Below are positions 39,178 to 48,053 of a DNA stretch of 52,289 nucleotides, piece by piece (position 1 is the stretch's first letter; the number at the start of each line of letters is the position of its first letter). Made by a program: the position numbers and the translations under genes. The notes under the pieces are model-generated. The model saw nothing but the letters and a program-made list of their open reading frames with translations. It made no database searches and was not told the DNA's origin. Location of the stretch: contig CATKXO010000018.1 in NCBI GenBank assembly GCA_949840775.1, positions 1 to 52,289 on the forward strand, in the 5' to 3' direction. The stretch is from an uncultured bacterium (GTDB taxonomy: Bacteria > Bacillota > Clostridia > Oscillospirales > Oscillospiraceae).

Positions 39178-40881
39178 CTATTTCAGCAAAAAGTTGGTGA
39201 TGTGGGCTCCGCCCGCCACCATGGGCCGGACCATCTCGTCCATGTCCAGCATACAGTCGATGACGCAGCCGCAGCCGGCCTCCAAAGCGGCCCGGAAGGC
39301 CGTTTCCATCTCCGCCATGGTGGTGACCCGAAAGCCCTTGAGCCCGTAGGCCTCGGCCAGCTTGACGAAGTCCGGTCCCCGGTCCAGGGTGGTCTCGGAA
39401 AACCGCTTGTGGTAAATCAGGTTCTGCCACTGGCGGACCATGCCCAGGGTGCCGTTGTTGAAGACCACTGTGATAATGGGCAGATGGTAGTGCTCCACGG
39501 TAGCCAGCTCATGGCAGTTCATGCGGAAGCAGCCGTCGCCGGTGGTGTGGAGCACCACCTTGTCTGGGTTGCCCACCTTGGCCCCGATGGCCGCCCCCAG
39601 GCCGAAGCCCATGGTGCCAAAGCCTCCGGAGGTGAGCAGCTGGCCGGGGTAGTCGAAGTGGAAGTGCTGGATGGACCACATCTGATGCTGGCCCACGTCG
39701 GTGGCCACGATGGTATCCTGGGGGGCCAGGCGGCGGATGGTCTCCAGCACCTGCTTGGGGGTGAGGGTCTCGCTCTGCCGGGGGATGGAGGGCTCCCGCA
39801 GGGGGAGGATGTCCTCCTTCCAGGCCAGGTGGCTGTACTGGGGCAGGCGCTCATTGAGCAGGGCCAGCACCCGCTTGGCCGAGCCGATGATGTGGTGGTC
39901 GGTGAGGACGTTTTTGTCGATCTCCGAGCGGTCGATGTCGATGTGGACGATTTTGGCCTGGCTGGCAAAGGTGTCGGGCTGGAGGGCCACCCGGTCGGAG
40001 AACCGGCAGCCCACGGCGATGAGCAGGTCGCACTTGCTACAGGCCACGTTGCTGGCCTGGGAGCCATGCATCCCGATCATGCCGGTGGTGAGGGGGTGCC
40101 CGCCGGGGAAGCCGCCCCCGCCCATAACGGTGATGGCCACCGGAGCGTCCAGCTTCTCGGCGAACTCCTTAAACTCCGCATCCGCCCGCCCCCGGACCAC
40201 GCCGCCGCCGCAGATGAGCAGGGGCCGCTCCGCCTGGGCGATCATGTCCACCAGGGTGTCGATGTCTCCGGCGTTGGGCTCCGGGGCCTTCAGGTCGTGG
40301 CTGGTGGACAGGGAGCGCAGACTGCCGCACTTCCGGTTCTCGGTCCAGGGGACGAACTCATAGTCGATCTCCACGCTGGGGAAGGTGACATTTTTCACAA
40401 AGTCGATGAGCACCGGCCCCGGACGGCCTGTAGCCGCCACGGCAAAGGCCTGGCGCATCACGTCGGGAATGGTCTGGGCGTCCCGGACCAGATAGGCGGC
40501 CTTGGTGATGGGCATGGCGATGCCGGTGATGTCCACCTCCTGGAAGGCGTCCTTGCCCAGGGTCTGCTCCGTCACGTTGCAGGTGATGAAGACGATGGGA
40601 GAGGAGTCCATGTAGGCGGTGGCGATGCCGGTGACCAGGTTGGTGGCCCCGGGGCCGCTGGTGGCGAAGCACACCCCCACCTTGCCGGTGGACCGGGCAT
40701 AGCCGTCGGCGGCGTGGGAGGCCCCCTGCTCGTGGGCCGTCAATATGTGGTGGATTTTGTCCTTGTAGTTGTACAGCTCGTCATAGAGATTCAGGATGGT
40801 CCCGCCGGGATAGCCGAAGACGGTGTCCACCTCCTGCTCCAGCAGGCACTCCATGATGGCCGCGGTCGCTCTGATTTTCAT
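39178..40881 (-). CDS. ilvB: Acetolactate synthase catalytic subunit, second set
   Basis: 567 aa from the ATG at 40881 (a further ATG directly upstream is closer to the ribosome site). Condenses two pyruvates, or pyruvate and 2-oxobutyrate, using thiamine diphosphate. The catalytic glutamate lies in ILTAHEQGASHAADGYARST and the ThDP motif in TTGDGCFRMNCHEL ... VVFNNGTL. LIDFVKNVTFPSV and SGPGATNLVTGIATAYMDSS are AHAS-typical. Paralogous to but clearly divergent from the 41991 gene. Separated from the DUF1877 gene by a family A element. Confidence 0.93.
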   Translation of the reverse strand: MKIRATAAIMECLLEQEVDTVFGYPGGTILNLYDELYNYKDKIHHILTAHEQGASHAADGYARSTGKVGVCFATSGPGATNLVTGIATAYMDSSPIVFITCNVTEQTLGKDAFQEVDITGIAMPITKAAYLVRDAQTIPDVMRQAFAVAATGRPGPVLIDFVKNVTFPSVEIDYEFVPWTENRKCGSLRSLSTSHDLKAPEPNAGDIDTLVDMIAQAERPLLICGGGVVRGRADAEFKEFAEKLDAPVAITVMGGGGFPGGHPLTTGMIGMHGSQASNVACSKCDLLIAVGCRFSDRVALQPDTFASQAKIVHIDIDRSEIDKNVLTDHHIIGSAKRVLALLNERLPQYSHLAWKEDILPLREPSIPRQSETLTPKQVLETIRRLAPQDTIVATDVGQHQMWSIQHFHFDYPGQLLTSGGFGTMGFGLGAAIGAKVGNPDKVVLHTTGDGCFRMNCHELATVEHYHLPIITVVFNNGTLGMVRQWQNLIYHKRFSETTLDRGPDFVKLAEAYGLKGFRVTTMAEMETAFRAALEAGCGCVIDCMLDMDEMVRPMVAGGAHITNFLLK

Positions 40882-40908
40882 CATTTCGCCTCTTTTCGGT
40901 TTTTGCTT

Positions 40909-40989
40909 GTAGGGGCCGCCGCCTTCGGCGGCCCGTCGTTCATATATGAGGGCTGTCGTATGCGGGCCGGCGAGGGCGCCGGCCCCTAC
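40909..40989. repeat. Dispersed 81-bp element, family A, copy 4
   Basis: GTAGGGGCCGCCGCCTTCGG left end, GCGCCGGCCCCTAC right end, 81 bp. The right end supplies the TAG stop codon (40986-40988) of the DUF1877 gene. Confidence 0.88.
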
Positions 40990-41480
40990 TGGTCCACGTC
41001 AAACAGGACCCACAGCCCTTTTTCCGCCGCGTTTTTCCAGAAGGGGATGGAATCCGACAGGTAATACCAGGTGTACTCAAAGTCCTCTTCGCTCAGCTCG
41101 AAGCCGTACTGCTCCGGGTCGATGGCAAAGTACAGCTCCCGGAAGTCCTTCTCCGTCATGTGGAGCAGGAATTGATATACCCGCCGCACATGGTCGGGGT
41201 CCTTGCAGACAACAATGTAGTCCTCCTCGTCCGGTCTGTCGCCCCGGAGGACCTCGCCGCCCAGGATCACCCAGGCATCCGGAAAGAAAGGTTGTCCAAA
41301 CTCCAGTCTGCCGTTGTCCAGCGCTCGATGGATGGCGTCCCAGGCCTTGTCCAGATCGCAGGAGTCCTCCTGAACCATGATATCGTCCAGATAGTCGGGC
41401 ACCCGGTCCGCCCGGGGTACGGCTCGCAGCTTATCCAGTTCTTCTTTTGTAATGGCCCGAAAGCCGCCAAGACAGCCCAT
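40986..41480 (-). CDS. DUF1877 (YfbM-like) protein, 164 aa
   Basis: The start MGCLGGFRAITKEELDKLRA and CDLDKAWDAIHRAL with GEVLRGDRPDEEDY match the DUF1877/YfbM family of soluble proteins of unknown function. It ends FDVDQ followed by TAG from a family A element. It lies 12 bp after ilvH, inside the T-box-controlled ilv array, with no known role in amino-acid synthesis; it may be a passenger. Confidence 0.82.
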   Translation of the reverse strand: MGCLGGFRAITKEELDKLRAVPRADRVPDYLDDIMVQEDSCDLDKAWDAIHRALDNGRLEFGQPFFPDAWVILGGEVLRGDRPDEEDYIVVCKDPDHVRRVYQFLLHMTEKDFRELYFAIDPEQYGFELSEEDFEYTWYYLSDSIPFWKNAAEKGLWVLFDVDQ

Positions 41481-41492
41481 AATATGACCTCC

Positions 41493-41978
41493 TTAAATTT
41501 TTCCGCCGCCCTTTTGCAGGGCGATGACGCCGGTGCGGACCACCTCCAGGATGGAGAAGGGCCGGAGCATGGCCTCGAAGGTGTCGATGCGGTCGGGGGT
41601 GTCAGACAGCTCCAGGGTGAGGGAGTTGGGGGAGATGTCGTCCACCTTGGCACCCATAATGTCGCAGATGGTCATGATGTCCTGCCGGGTCTTGTTGGTG
41701 GCGTTCACCTTGAGGAGCACCAGCTCCCGGCCGATCATCTTGTCCTCGGGGATGGTGCGCACCTTGATGACCTCGATGAGCTTGTTCAGCTGCTTCTCCA
41801 CCTGCTCCACCACGCTGTTGCCGCTGTCCACGATGATGGTGATGCGGGAGATGGTGGGGTCGTCGGTGACTCCCACGGCCAGGGAGTCGATGTTGAAGGC
41901 CCGGCGGGAAAACAGCCCGGTAATGCGGTTGAGCACGCCGGCCTGGTTCTCCACCAGGACGGAAATCGTCTGTTTCAT
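41493..41978 (-). CDS. ilvH: Acetolactate synthase regulatory subunit, first set
   Basis: 161 aa. ACT domain KQTISVLVENQAGVLNRITG and LFSRRAFNIDSLAVGVTDD; the C-terminal domain ends ILEVVRTGVIALQKGG. It confers valine feedback on the catalytic subunit encoded 12 bp upstream. It is of ordinary IlvH length, shorter than the other copy (191 aa), which has a tail. Confidence 0.93.
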   Translation of the reverse strand: MKQTISVLVENQAGVLNRITGLFSRRAFNIDSLAVGVTDDPTISRITIIVDSGNSVVEQVEKQLNKLIEVIKVRTIPEDKMIGRELVLLKVNATNKTRQDIMTICDIMGAKVDDISPNSLTLELSDTPDRIDTFEAMLRPFSILEVVRTGVIALQKGGGKI

Positions 41979-41990
41979 CTTCTCCCTCCT

Positions 41991-43619
41991 TTAATCAGTG
42001 GTAGACACGTCGGGATGGACCTGGCAGATCAGGATGCAGGGACCGTCCTGTCCCAGGAAGCGGTCGATGGAGCCGTCCAGCTCGCTCTCCTCGCTGACGG
42101 TGACGCAGGGGATGGAGTAGGCGGCGGCGATGGTCTCAAAGTCGGGGGAGCCGTCCAGGTCCACGCCGAAGGGGCCGTGGTAGGGGGCCCGGCTCTGAAT
42201 CTGGTGGACCAACCCCAGGGTGTTGTTCCGGAACAGGACGATCTTCAGGTCCATGCCGGAGCACTTCACGGCGGCCAGCTCGTTCATGGCCATCTGGAAA
42301 GAGCCATCACCGCAAACAACGACTGTCTGCCGCTCAGGCAGGGCCACCTTCACCCCCACCCCGGCGGGCAGGGCGTAGCCCATGGTGCCCAGGCCGCCGC
42401 TGGTAAGGAGCCGCCCATGCTTCTGAGGTAAGTACTTGCAGGTAAATATCTGGTTCTGGCCCACGTCGGCGCAGACAACGGCGTCATCGTCCAGCCTGGC
42501 CCCCAGCTTGCGCATGACGGTGCCGGGGAAGACAAAGCCGGGCCGCCGGGGAAATTCCCGGCCCAGCTCAGCCCGCCGGTAGTCGGACAGCTGGGCCCGC
42601 CATTCTGTACAGTCGGGGGCAGTCAGTCCCAGGTCCAGCAGCTGCCGCAGGATGACCTTCACATCTCCCACCAGGGGGACGGCGGCCTGCATGTTCTTTC
42701 CAATCTCCGCCGGGTCCACGTCGATGTGGATGGTGGCCATGCGGCGCTGGATTTCGTCGGGCTGAATAATGGCCCGGTCGGCTGCCCGGGTGCCCACCAT
42801 AATGAGCAGGTCGGACTTGGCCAGGGCCTTGTTGGCGCAGTGGTTGCCGTGGGCCCCGATCATCCCCATGTTCAGGGGGTGGCCGGTGGGCATGACGGAG
42901 ATGCCCATCATGGTCTTCACCACGGGGATGCCGGTGCCCTCGGCCAGCTCCAGCAGCTCGTCCTTGGCGTCGGCCAGCCACACGCCGCCCCCGGCGCAGA
43001 TAATGGGCTGCTTTGCCTTGGAAATGGCCTCCGCCACCCGCTTGATCTGCAAGTCGTTGCCCTTCACGCTGGGCTTGTAGCCCCGGATATTCACCGTCTC
43101 CGGCCAGTCGAAGGATTTCAGCTGCTGCTCCTGCACGTCGATGGGGATGTCGATGAGCACCGGGCCGGGCCGGCCGGTGGAGGCGATGTGGAAGGCCTCC
43201 CGGACGATCCGGGGAATCTGGTTGGGGTCCTTCACCAGGTAGCTGTGCTTGGAGAAGGGGGCCACGGCGCCGGTGATGTCCACCTCCTGGAAGATGTCCC
43301 TCCCCAGCAGGTGGCTGGGCACCTGGCCGGTGATGGCCACCATGGGGATGGAGTCCATATAGGCGGTGGCAATACCGGTAATCAGGTTGGTGGCCCCCGG
43401 CCCGGATGTGACCATGCACACCCCCACCCTGCCGCTCACCCGGGCGTAGCCGGAGGCCATATGCCCCGCGTTCTGCTCGGTGCGGACCAGGGTGTAGCCG
43501 ATCTCGGGGACATCCTTCAACGCGTCCACCGCCGGGCAGATGGTGGCCCCGGCGTAGCCGAACATGTGGGTCACGCCCTCCCGCTTCAAACTTTCAATCA
43601 GCGCCTGTGCTCCATTCAT
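41991..43619 (-). CDS. ilvB: Acetolactate synthase catalytic subunit, first set
   Basis: 542 aa. Catalytic glutamate in TLVRTEQNAGHMASGYARVS, AHAS motif SGPGATNLITGIATAYMDSI, ThDP motif VVCGDGSFQMAMNEL ... VLFRNNTLGLV. The N-terminus MNGAQALIESLKREGVTHMF is standard. It is the first gene behind the T-box leader, ATG at 43619 after acggaggtaagaccc. With ilvH it forms one complete synthase; a second set lies downstream in the same array. Confidence 0.94.
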   Translation of the reverse strand: MNGAQALIESLKREGVTHMFGYAGATICPAVDALKDVPEIGYTLVRTEQNAGHMASGYARVSGRVGVCMVTSGPGATNLITGIATAYMDSIPMVAITGQVPSHLLGRDIFQEVDITGAVAPFSKHSYLVKDPNQIPRIVREAFHIASTGRPGPVLIDIPIDVQEQQLKSFDWPETVNIRGYKPSVKGNDLQIKRVAEAISKAKQPIICAGGGVWLADAKDELLELAEGTGIPVVKTMMGISVMPTGHPLNMGMIGAHGNHCANKALAKSDLLIMVGTRAADRAIIQPDEIQRRMATIHIDVDPAEIGKNMQAAVPLVGDVKVILRQLLDLGLTAPDCTEWRAQLSDYRRAELGREFPRRPGFVFPGTVMRKLGARLDDDAVVCADVGQNQIFTCKYLPQKHGRLLTSGGLGTMGYALPAGVGVKVALPERQTVVVCGDGSFQMAMNELAAVKCSGMDLKIVLFRNNTLGLVHQIQSRAPYHGPFGVDLDGSPDFETIAAAYSIPCVTVSEESELDGSIDRFLGQDGPCILICQVHPDVSTTD

Positions 43620-43633
43620 GGGTCTTACCTCCG

Positions 43634-43902
43634 TAAAACAAAAAACTCCGTCCTACTTTACAATAGGACGAAGCCGAATACTCCGTGGTACCACCTAAAT
43701 TCATGGCCTTGGCCATGCGCTCGTTGCCCTGTAACGGAGGGAACCGTTCCGGCCTACTGCGGCGTTCCGCCGGTTCAGCCAGACTGCTCACGGGTGAGGT
43801 TCGGCGGGAGGTCCTTCACGGGCGCTTACACCAGCCGCGCCCTCTCTCTGCATCCGGACAAGCCTACTATCCCGGTCATCGCTTTTATAAGGATTGCTCA
43901 TT
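43634..43902 (-). promoter_or_regulatory. T-box riboswitch of the ilv array
   Basis: The minus strand carries the T-box AGGTGGTACCACGGAG (43681-43697), followed by a terminator CGTCCTA/TAGGACG (43649-43670) ending in TTTTTTGTTTT. A stem I region with an AGAGAG segment lies 5'. T-boxes sense uncharged tRNA and release the terminator. A candidate specifier codon is CTC (Leu; 43796-43798, within GAACCTCACCC), which fits branched-chain genes but needs a proper fold. Confidence 0.9.
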
Positions 43903-43931
43903 ATCTTACCCCATAGCTCCCTATTTGTCAA
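43903..43931 (-). promoter_or_regulatory. Promoter of the T-box/ilv transcript
   Basis: TTGACA (43926-43931) and TAAGAT (43903-43908) on the minus strand, 17 bp apart; transcription starts just before stem I. Confidence 0.78.
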
Positions 43932-44068
43932 TTCCCTTTTCTGGTTTTTTTGAGAGAAATATCCCTTGCTATTTCCTGAAGTGAGGAATATAATGGGTCA
44001 TACTGTATTGCCGCTGTTTCAGGCAGCCGGTCCGCCGGCAATATACAACCCGGGCAAGGAGTGTATCT

Positions 44069-44995
44069 ATGGAACCCAAAGAAAAGGTACTGATTGTAGA
44101 CGACAGCCTGGTGCAGGCCGCCCAGCTGAGATCCATTCTTGACGAGGAGTATGAGGTTACCATCGTCAACACGGCAGAGGAGGGCCTGAGCCAGGCCTGC
44201 TCCGGGGACTACTCCCTGCTGCTGCTGGACGTGATCATGCCGGGCACAGACGGCTTTGCCCTGCTGAAGCAGCTTCAGGAGGAGGCCATCACCAAGCACA
44301 TTCCCGTCATCCTGATTACCAGCCTGGCGGCCATTGAACATGAGCAGCGGGGCCTTACTCTGGGGGCGGTGGACTACATTGTCAAACCCTTCCACCCTCT
44401 GATTGTCAAGGCCAGGGTGAATACCCATATCAAGCTGTATCAATACCGCAAGCAGGTGGAGGCCCAATCCATGACGGACCAGCTCACCGGGGTACCCAAC
44501 CGCCGCCGCCACGACCGCTACAGCGCCATAAAGTGGCAGGAGGCCACCCGCCTTCAGGTCCCCTTCTCCGTCTGCATGTTCGACATTGACAAATTTAAGA
44601 TGTATAACGACACCTTTGGCCACCCCGCCGGGGATAAGGTGATTACCTCTGTGGCCAAAACGGTGGCGGCCAACCTGCGGCGCAGCACCGACTTTTTTGC
44701 CCGGTACGGCGGGGAGGAATTTGTGGCGTTTATGGTGGGCGACCCTTCGGAAAAAGCCTTTCGCCACCTGAGTTACATCCGCAAGACGGTGGAGGACCTC
44801 CACATCCCCCACAGCGCGGAGGTATCCCCCTGGGTCACCATCAGCATCGGGGGCATTACGGTATTTCCCCGGCCGGACAGCTCCTATGAGGAGTGCCTGA
44901 AAATTGCGGACGCCATGCTGTACGACGCCAAGAAGCTGGGACGGAACCAGGTGGTCTGGCTGGATGAGAACAAGAAACAGCTGCGGGAGTATTAA
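44069..44995 (+). CDS. Response regulator with GGDEF diguanylate cyclase domain
   Basis: 308 aa. Receiver domain 1-120: acidic pair in KVLIVDDSLVQAAQ, phospho-acceptor Asp54 in LLLLDVIMPGTDGF, lysine in VDYIVKPFHP. GGDEF domain ~140-300: MTDQLTGVPNRRR, FDIDKFKMYNDTFGHPAGD and the active site ARYGGEEFVAF. An RSTD sequence five residues before GGEEF is an intact RxxD inhibitory site, so c-di-GMP output should be product-inhibited. The layout matches PleD/WspR-like enzymes. No histidine kinase is adjacent. ATG at 44069 behind aaggag. Confidence 0.93.
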   Translation: MEPKEKVLIVDDSLVQAAQLRSILDEEYEVTIVNTAEEGLSQACSGDYSLLLLDVIMPGTDGFALLKQLQEEAITKHIPVILITSLAAIEHEQRGLTLGAVDYIVKPFHPLIVKARVNTHIKLYQYRKQVEAQSMTDQLTGVPNRRRHDRYSAIKWQEATRLQVPFSVCMFDIDKFKMYNDTFGHPAGDKVITSVAKTVAANLRRSTDFFARYGGEEFVAFMVGDPSEKAFRHLSYIRKTVEDLHIPHSAEVSPWVTISIGGITVFPRPDSSYEECLKIADAMLYDAKKLGRNQVVWLDENKKQLREY

Positions 44996-45000
44996 GAAAC

Positions 45001-45022
45001 GGAGGAGACGAACGTCTCCTCC
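45001..45022. terminator. Terminator between the cyclase and uxaA
   Basis: GGAGGAGACG and CGTCTCCTCC pair around AA, for two convergent genes. Confidence 0.82.
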
Positions 45023-45029
45023 GCTTTGC

Positions 45030-46508
45030 TTACAGCACTACGCCGTCCTTGAAAATGGAGATTTCCCGGTAGCCCCGCTCCTCAGCCCGGGTCTGCTTGC
45101 CGCCGGCCACCTCAATGACCAGCTCCAGCAGCCGCCTGGCGGCGTCCTCAATGGGCTCGCCGTCGGCAATGGTGCCGGCGTCGAAGTCAATCCAGGACTT
45201 CTTCCGCTGGGCCAGCTGACTGTTGGTGGCAATCTTCAGGGTGGGGGCGGGCGCGCCGAAGGGGGTGCCCCGCCCGGTGGTAAACAGAATCAGGTGGGCC
45301 CCGGCGGCGGTCATGGCGGTGGCGGACACCAGGTCGTTGCCAGGCCCGTAGAGCATATTCAGCCCCTTGGTGACCACCGGGTCGCCGTAGCCGATCACGT
45401 CCATGATGGGGGCGGTGCCCCCCTTCTGGACGCAGCCGCAGGACTTGTCCTCCAGGGTGGTGATGCCCCCCTGCTTGTTGCCCGGACTGGGGTTGTCATA
45501 CACCACCTCATTGTGGCGGATAAAGTAGTTCTTAAAGCCGTTGATCATGGCAACCGCCTTGTCAAAGACCTCCCGGCTGGCACAGCGGTCCATGAGGAAA
45601 CCCTCGGCGCCGAACATCTCAGGCACCTCAGTGAGGACGGTGGAACCTCCCCTGGCCCCCAGCATGTCGCTGAACCGGCCCACGGCGGGGTTGGCTGTGA
45701 TGCCGGACAGCCCGTCGGAGCCGCCGCACTTCATGCCCACCACCAGCTCACTGACGGGGACGGGCTGGCGCTTGAACCGGCCGGCGTAGGCGGCGCACTC
45801 CTCCAGCAGCCTGCGGCCGTCGGCCAGCTCGTCCTCCGACTCCTGGCAGATGAGGAACTTCACCCGGTCGGGATCAAAGTCCCCCAGCTCGGCCAGGAAC
45901 TGGTCGTGGGTCAGGTTTTCGCAGCCCAGGCTGAGCACCAGCACCGCCCCGGCGTTGGGGTGCCGGACCAGAGCGGCCAGCAGCTTCCGGGTCTGGGCGT
46001 GGTCCTCGCCGGTCTGGGAACAGCCGAAGGGGTGGGGGAAGGCGTACAGCCCCTCCACGGAGCCGGCCACCAGGTCCTGGTTGTCCCGCACCAGCTTCTT
46101 GGCCACGTCGTTGACGCAGCCCACGGTGGGGATAATCCAGATTTCGTTGCGGATGGCCGCCCGGCCGTCTTCCCGCAGAAAGCCCTGGAAGGTCTCGGGC
46201 TCCACGGGCTCCGGGAACTGGAGGTTGGGGTGGTAGGTGTATTCCATCTCCCCCTCCAGGTTGGTCTTTACGTTGTGGACGTGCATCCAGCTGCCGGGGG
46301 CGGCGTCGGTCAGGGCGTGGCCGATGGCAAAGCCGTATTTGACAACGTTCTCCCCCGCCTTGATGGGGGCAATGGCCATCTTGTGCCCCTGGGGGATGTC
46401 CTCCAGGGCGGTGACGGTTCTGCCGTCCACGGTGACCTCTTCCCCCCTGGCAATGGGGTGCAGGGCCACCACCACATTGTCCCGGGCGGTGATTTGGATG
46501 GTTTTCAT
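45030..46508 (-). CDS. uxaA: Altronate dehydratase
   Basis: 492 aa, full length: an N-terminal SAF domain (residues ~1-90: NVVVALHPIARGEEVTVDGR, MHVHNVKTNLEG) and the catalytic domain. The iron-ligand motifs are in PTVGCVNDVAKKLVRDN, AFPHPFGCSQTGEDHAQT, VGMKCGGSDGLSGITANPAV and EDKSCGCVQKGG. It dehydrates D-altronate to 2-keto-3-deoxygluconate. Last gene of the TRAP/uronate operon. A related galactarate-type dehydratase is less likely given UxaB next to it. Confidence 0.92.
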   Translation of the reverse strand: MKTIQITARDNVVVALHPIARGEEVTVDGRTVTALEDIPQGHKMAIAPIKAGENVVKYGFAIGHALTDAAPGSWMHVHNVKTNLEGEMEYTYHPNLQFPEPVEPETFQGFLREDGRAAIRNEIWIIPTVGCVNDVAKKLVRDNQDLVAGSVEGLYAFPHPFGCSQTGEDHAQTRKLLAALVRHPNAGAVLVLSLGCENLTHDQFLAELGDFDPDRVKFLICQESEDELADGRRLLEECAAYAGRFKRQPVPVSELVVGMKCGGSDGLSGITANPAVGRFSDMLGARGGSTVLTEVPEMFGAEGFLMDRCASREVFDKAVAMINGFKNYFIRHNEVVYDNPSPGNKQGGITTLEDKSCGCVQKGGTAPIMDVIGYGDPVVTKGLNMLYGPGNDLVSATAMTAAGAHLILFTTGRGTPFGAPAPTLKIATNSQLAQRKKSWIDFDAGTIADGEPIEDAARRLLELVIEVAGGKQTRAEERGYREISIFKDGVVL

Positions 46509-46531
46509 ACAGGCAGGCCCTCCTCAGCCCC

Positions 46532-48031
46532 TTACAGGCAGCTGGCGTAGGCGGCCAGTGCGCCCTCGGTGCGAATCAGCTTGAGGCCGGAAACCACTTT
46601 GTCCTCCAGACCGGCAATCTGAGACAGGTCCTGGCCCCACATCTTCTCGTTGGTGAGGACGGCATGGACCAGGGCCTCGGGGGCGTCGTCTCTGTGCTCA
46701 TGGTAGAACTCCAGCACCCACCGGTCGTCGCTGACGGTGTACTCGTTGCCCTTGGGGCGTCTGCACACCAGCCCGGCCCCGGTGAGGGCCTGGATGTCAT
46801 TGCTGTAGAAGGCGATGTAGGCAGACAGGGACATGGTCAGGCAGGGGGGCAGCTGGCCTTTCTCTTTTATGTACTCCAGGAAGGAGGGCATGTTCCGGGC
46901 CCGCCACTTGGAGGTGGAGTTGAGGGAGATGGACATCAGCTCGTGGTTGACAAAGGGGTTGTTGAACCGGTCCTGGACGGCGGCGGCGAAGTGCATCAGG
47001 TCGTCCTTGTCCAGGGGCAGGGTGGGGATGACCTCGTCGTAGAGCATCTTGTTCATAAAGCCCTTGATGGTGTTGTCGTGCATACAGTCCCGGACGATGT
47101 CCTGCCCGGCCAGGTAGGCCCCCAGCACAAAGCCGGTGTGTGCTCCGTTGAGGATGCGGACCTTGCGCTTTTTGTAGGGGCTCATGTCGGGGGTGACGAA
47201 GACCTTGTCCTCCAGCCTGGCCCTGCGGAAGGGGAGCACGTCGTTGAGTTTCTCGTCCCCTTCGATGACCCACACGCCGAAGCACTCGCCCACGTCCAGA
47301 AGGGGGTCGGCGTAGCCGTGTTTCTCCTCCAGCTGGGCCACCTCCTGGGGATCGCGGATGCGGCCGGGGACGATCCGGTCCACCAGGGAGCCGCAGACGG
47401 AGCAGTCATTGTGGACGTAGCCCTTAAAGCCCTCCTCCAGGCCCCACTGGGCGATGTACTGGTCGATGCACTTGAGCAGCTCCCTGCCGTTGTTGTCGAT
47501 GAGCTCACAGGCCAGGACGATAACGCCGGGCTTGCCCGCCTGCCAGCGGCGGTAGAGCACCTGGGTCAGCTTGGCGGGGAAGGAGGCGGGGGGGCAGTCG
47601 TCCTTTTGGCAGGCGGGGTCATAGGTGATGCCGGCCTCGGTGGTGTTGGAGACGATGAGCTCCAGGCCGTCGCTGACGGCCACTTCCATCATGGCCTCGT
47701 AATCCGCCCTCTCATAGGGATTCAGGCAGCGGCTGACGGAGGAGATGACCCGCTTGTCGTCCACCTTCTGCCCTTTGTCGCTGCCACGGAGGTAGAGGGT
47801 GTACAGGCCCTCCTGCTCATTGATCATCGGAGCCAGGCCGGGGGCGATGGGCTGGACCAGCACGCACTTCCCGTTCCAGCCGGCCCGCTCGTTGGCCAGG
47901 TCGAACCAGTAGTCCACAAAGGCCCGGAGGAAATTGCCCTCACCGAACTGGAGGACCTTTTCAGGGGCGTCCTTCAAAATATAGCCGTCGTAGCCGCTTT
48001 TTTCCAATACCGCGTAATTTAACTTTTCCAT
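46532..48031 (-). CDS. uxaB: Tagaturonate reductase (mannitol dehydrogenase family)
   Basis: 499 aa. The N-terminal NAD-binding half has KVLQFGEGNFLRAFVDYWFD; the C-terminal half has YKKRKVRILNGAHTGFVLG, whose lysine, asparagine and histidine form the family active site. VSNTTEAGITYDP is typical of UxaB. It reduces D-tagaturonate to D-altronate, the substrate of UxaA. The ATG at 48031 has aggtg 8 nt upstream. Ends 24 bp before uxaA. Confidence 0.9.
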   Translation of the reverse strand: MEKLNYAVLEKSGYDGYILKDAPEKVLQFGEGNFLRAFVDYWFDLANERAGWNGKCVLVQPIAPGLAPMINEQEGLYTLYLRGSDKGQKVDDKRVISSVSRCLNPYERADYEAMMEVAVSDGLELIVSNTTEAGITYDPACQKDDCPPASFPAKLTQVLYRRWQAGKPGVIVLACELIDNNGRELLKCIDQYIAQWGLEEGFKGYVHNDCSVCGSLVDRIVPGRIRDPQEVAQLEEKHGYADPLLDVGECFGVWVIEGDEKLNDVLPFRRARLEDKVFVTPDMSPYKKRKVRILNGAHTGFVLGAYLAGQDIVRDCMHDNTIKGFMNKMLYDEVIPTLPLDKDDLMHFAAAVQDRFNNPFVNHELMSISLNSTSKWRARNMPSFLEYIKEKGQLPPCLTMSLSAYIAFYSNDIQALTGAGLVCRRPKGNEYTVSDDRWVLEFYHEHRDDAPEALVHAVLTNEKMWGQDLSQIAGLEDKVVSGLKLIRTEGALAAYASCL

Positions 48032-48053
48032 GGTCATAACACCTCGATTACAA

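Noticed and set aside
39202-41064. A 620-codon plus-strand frame opposite ilvB
   Set aside because: Shadow of acetolactate synthase and a repeat; no start signal or domain sense.
44904-46550. A 548-codon plus-strand frame overlapping the cyclase end and uxaA
   Set aside because: Out of frame with the GGDEF gene and antisense to uxaA; crosses a strong bidirectional terminator.
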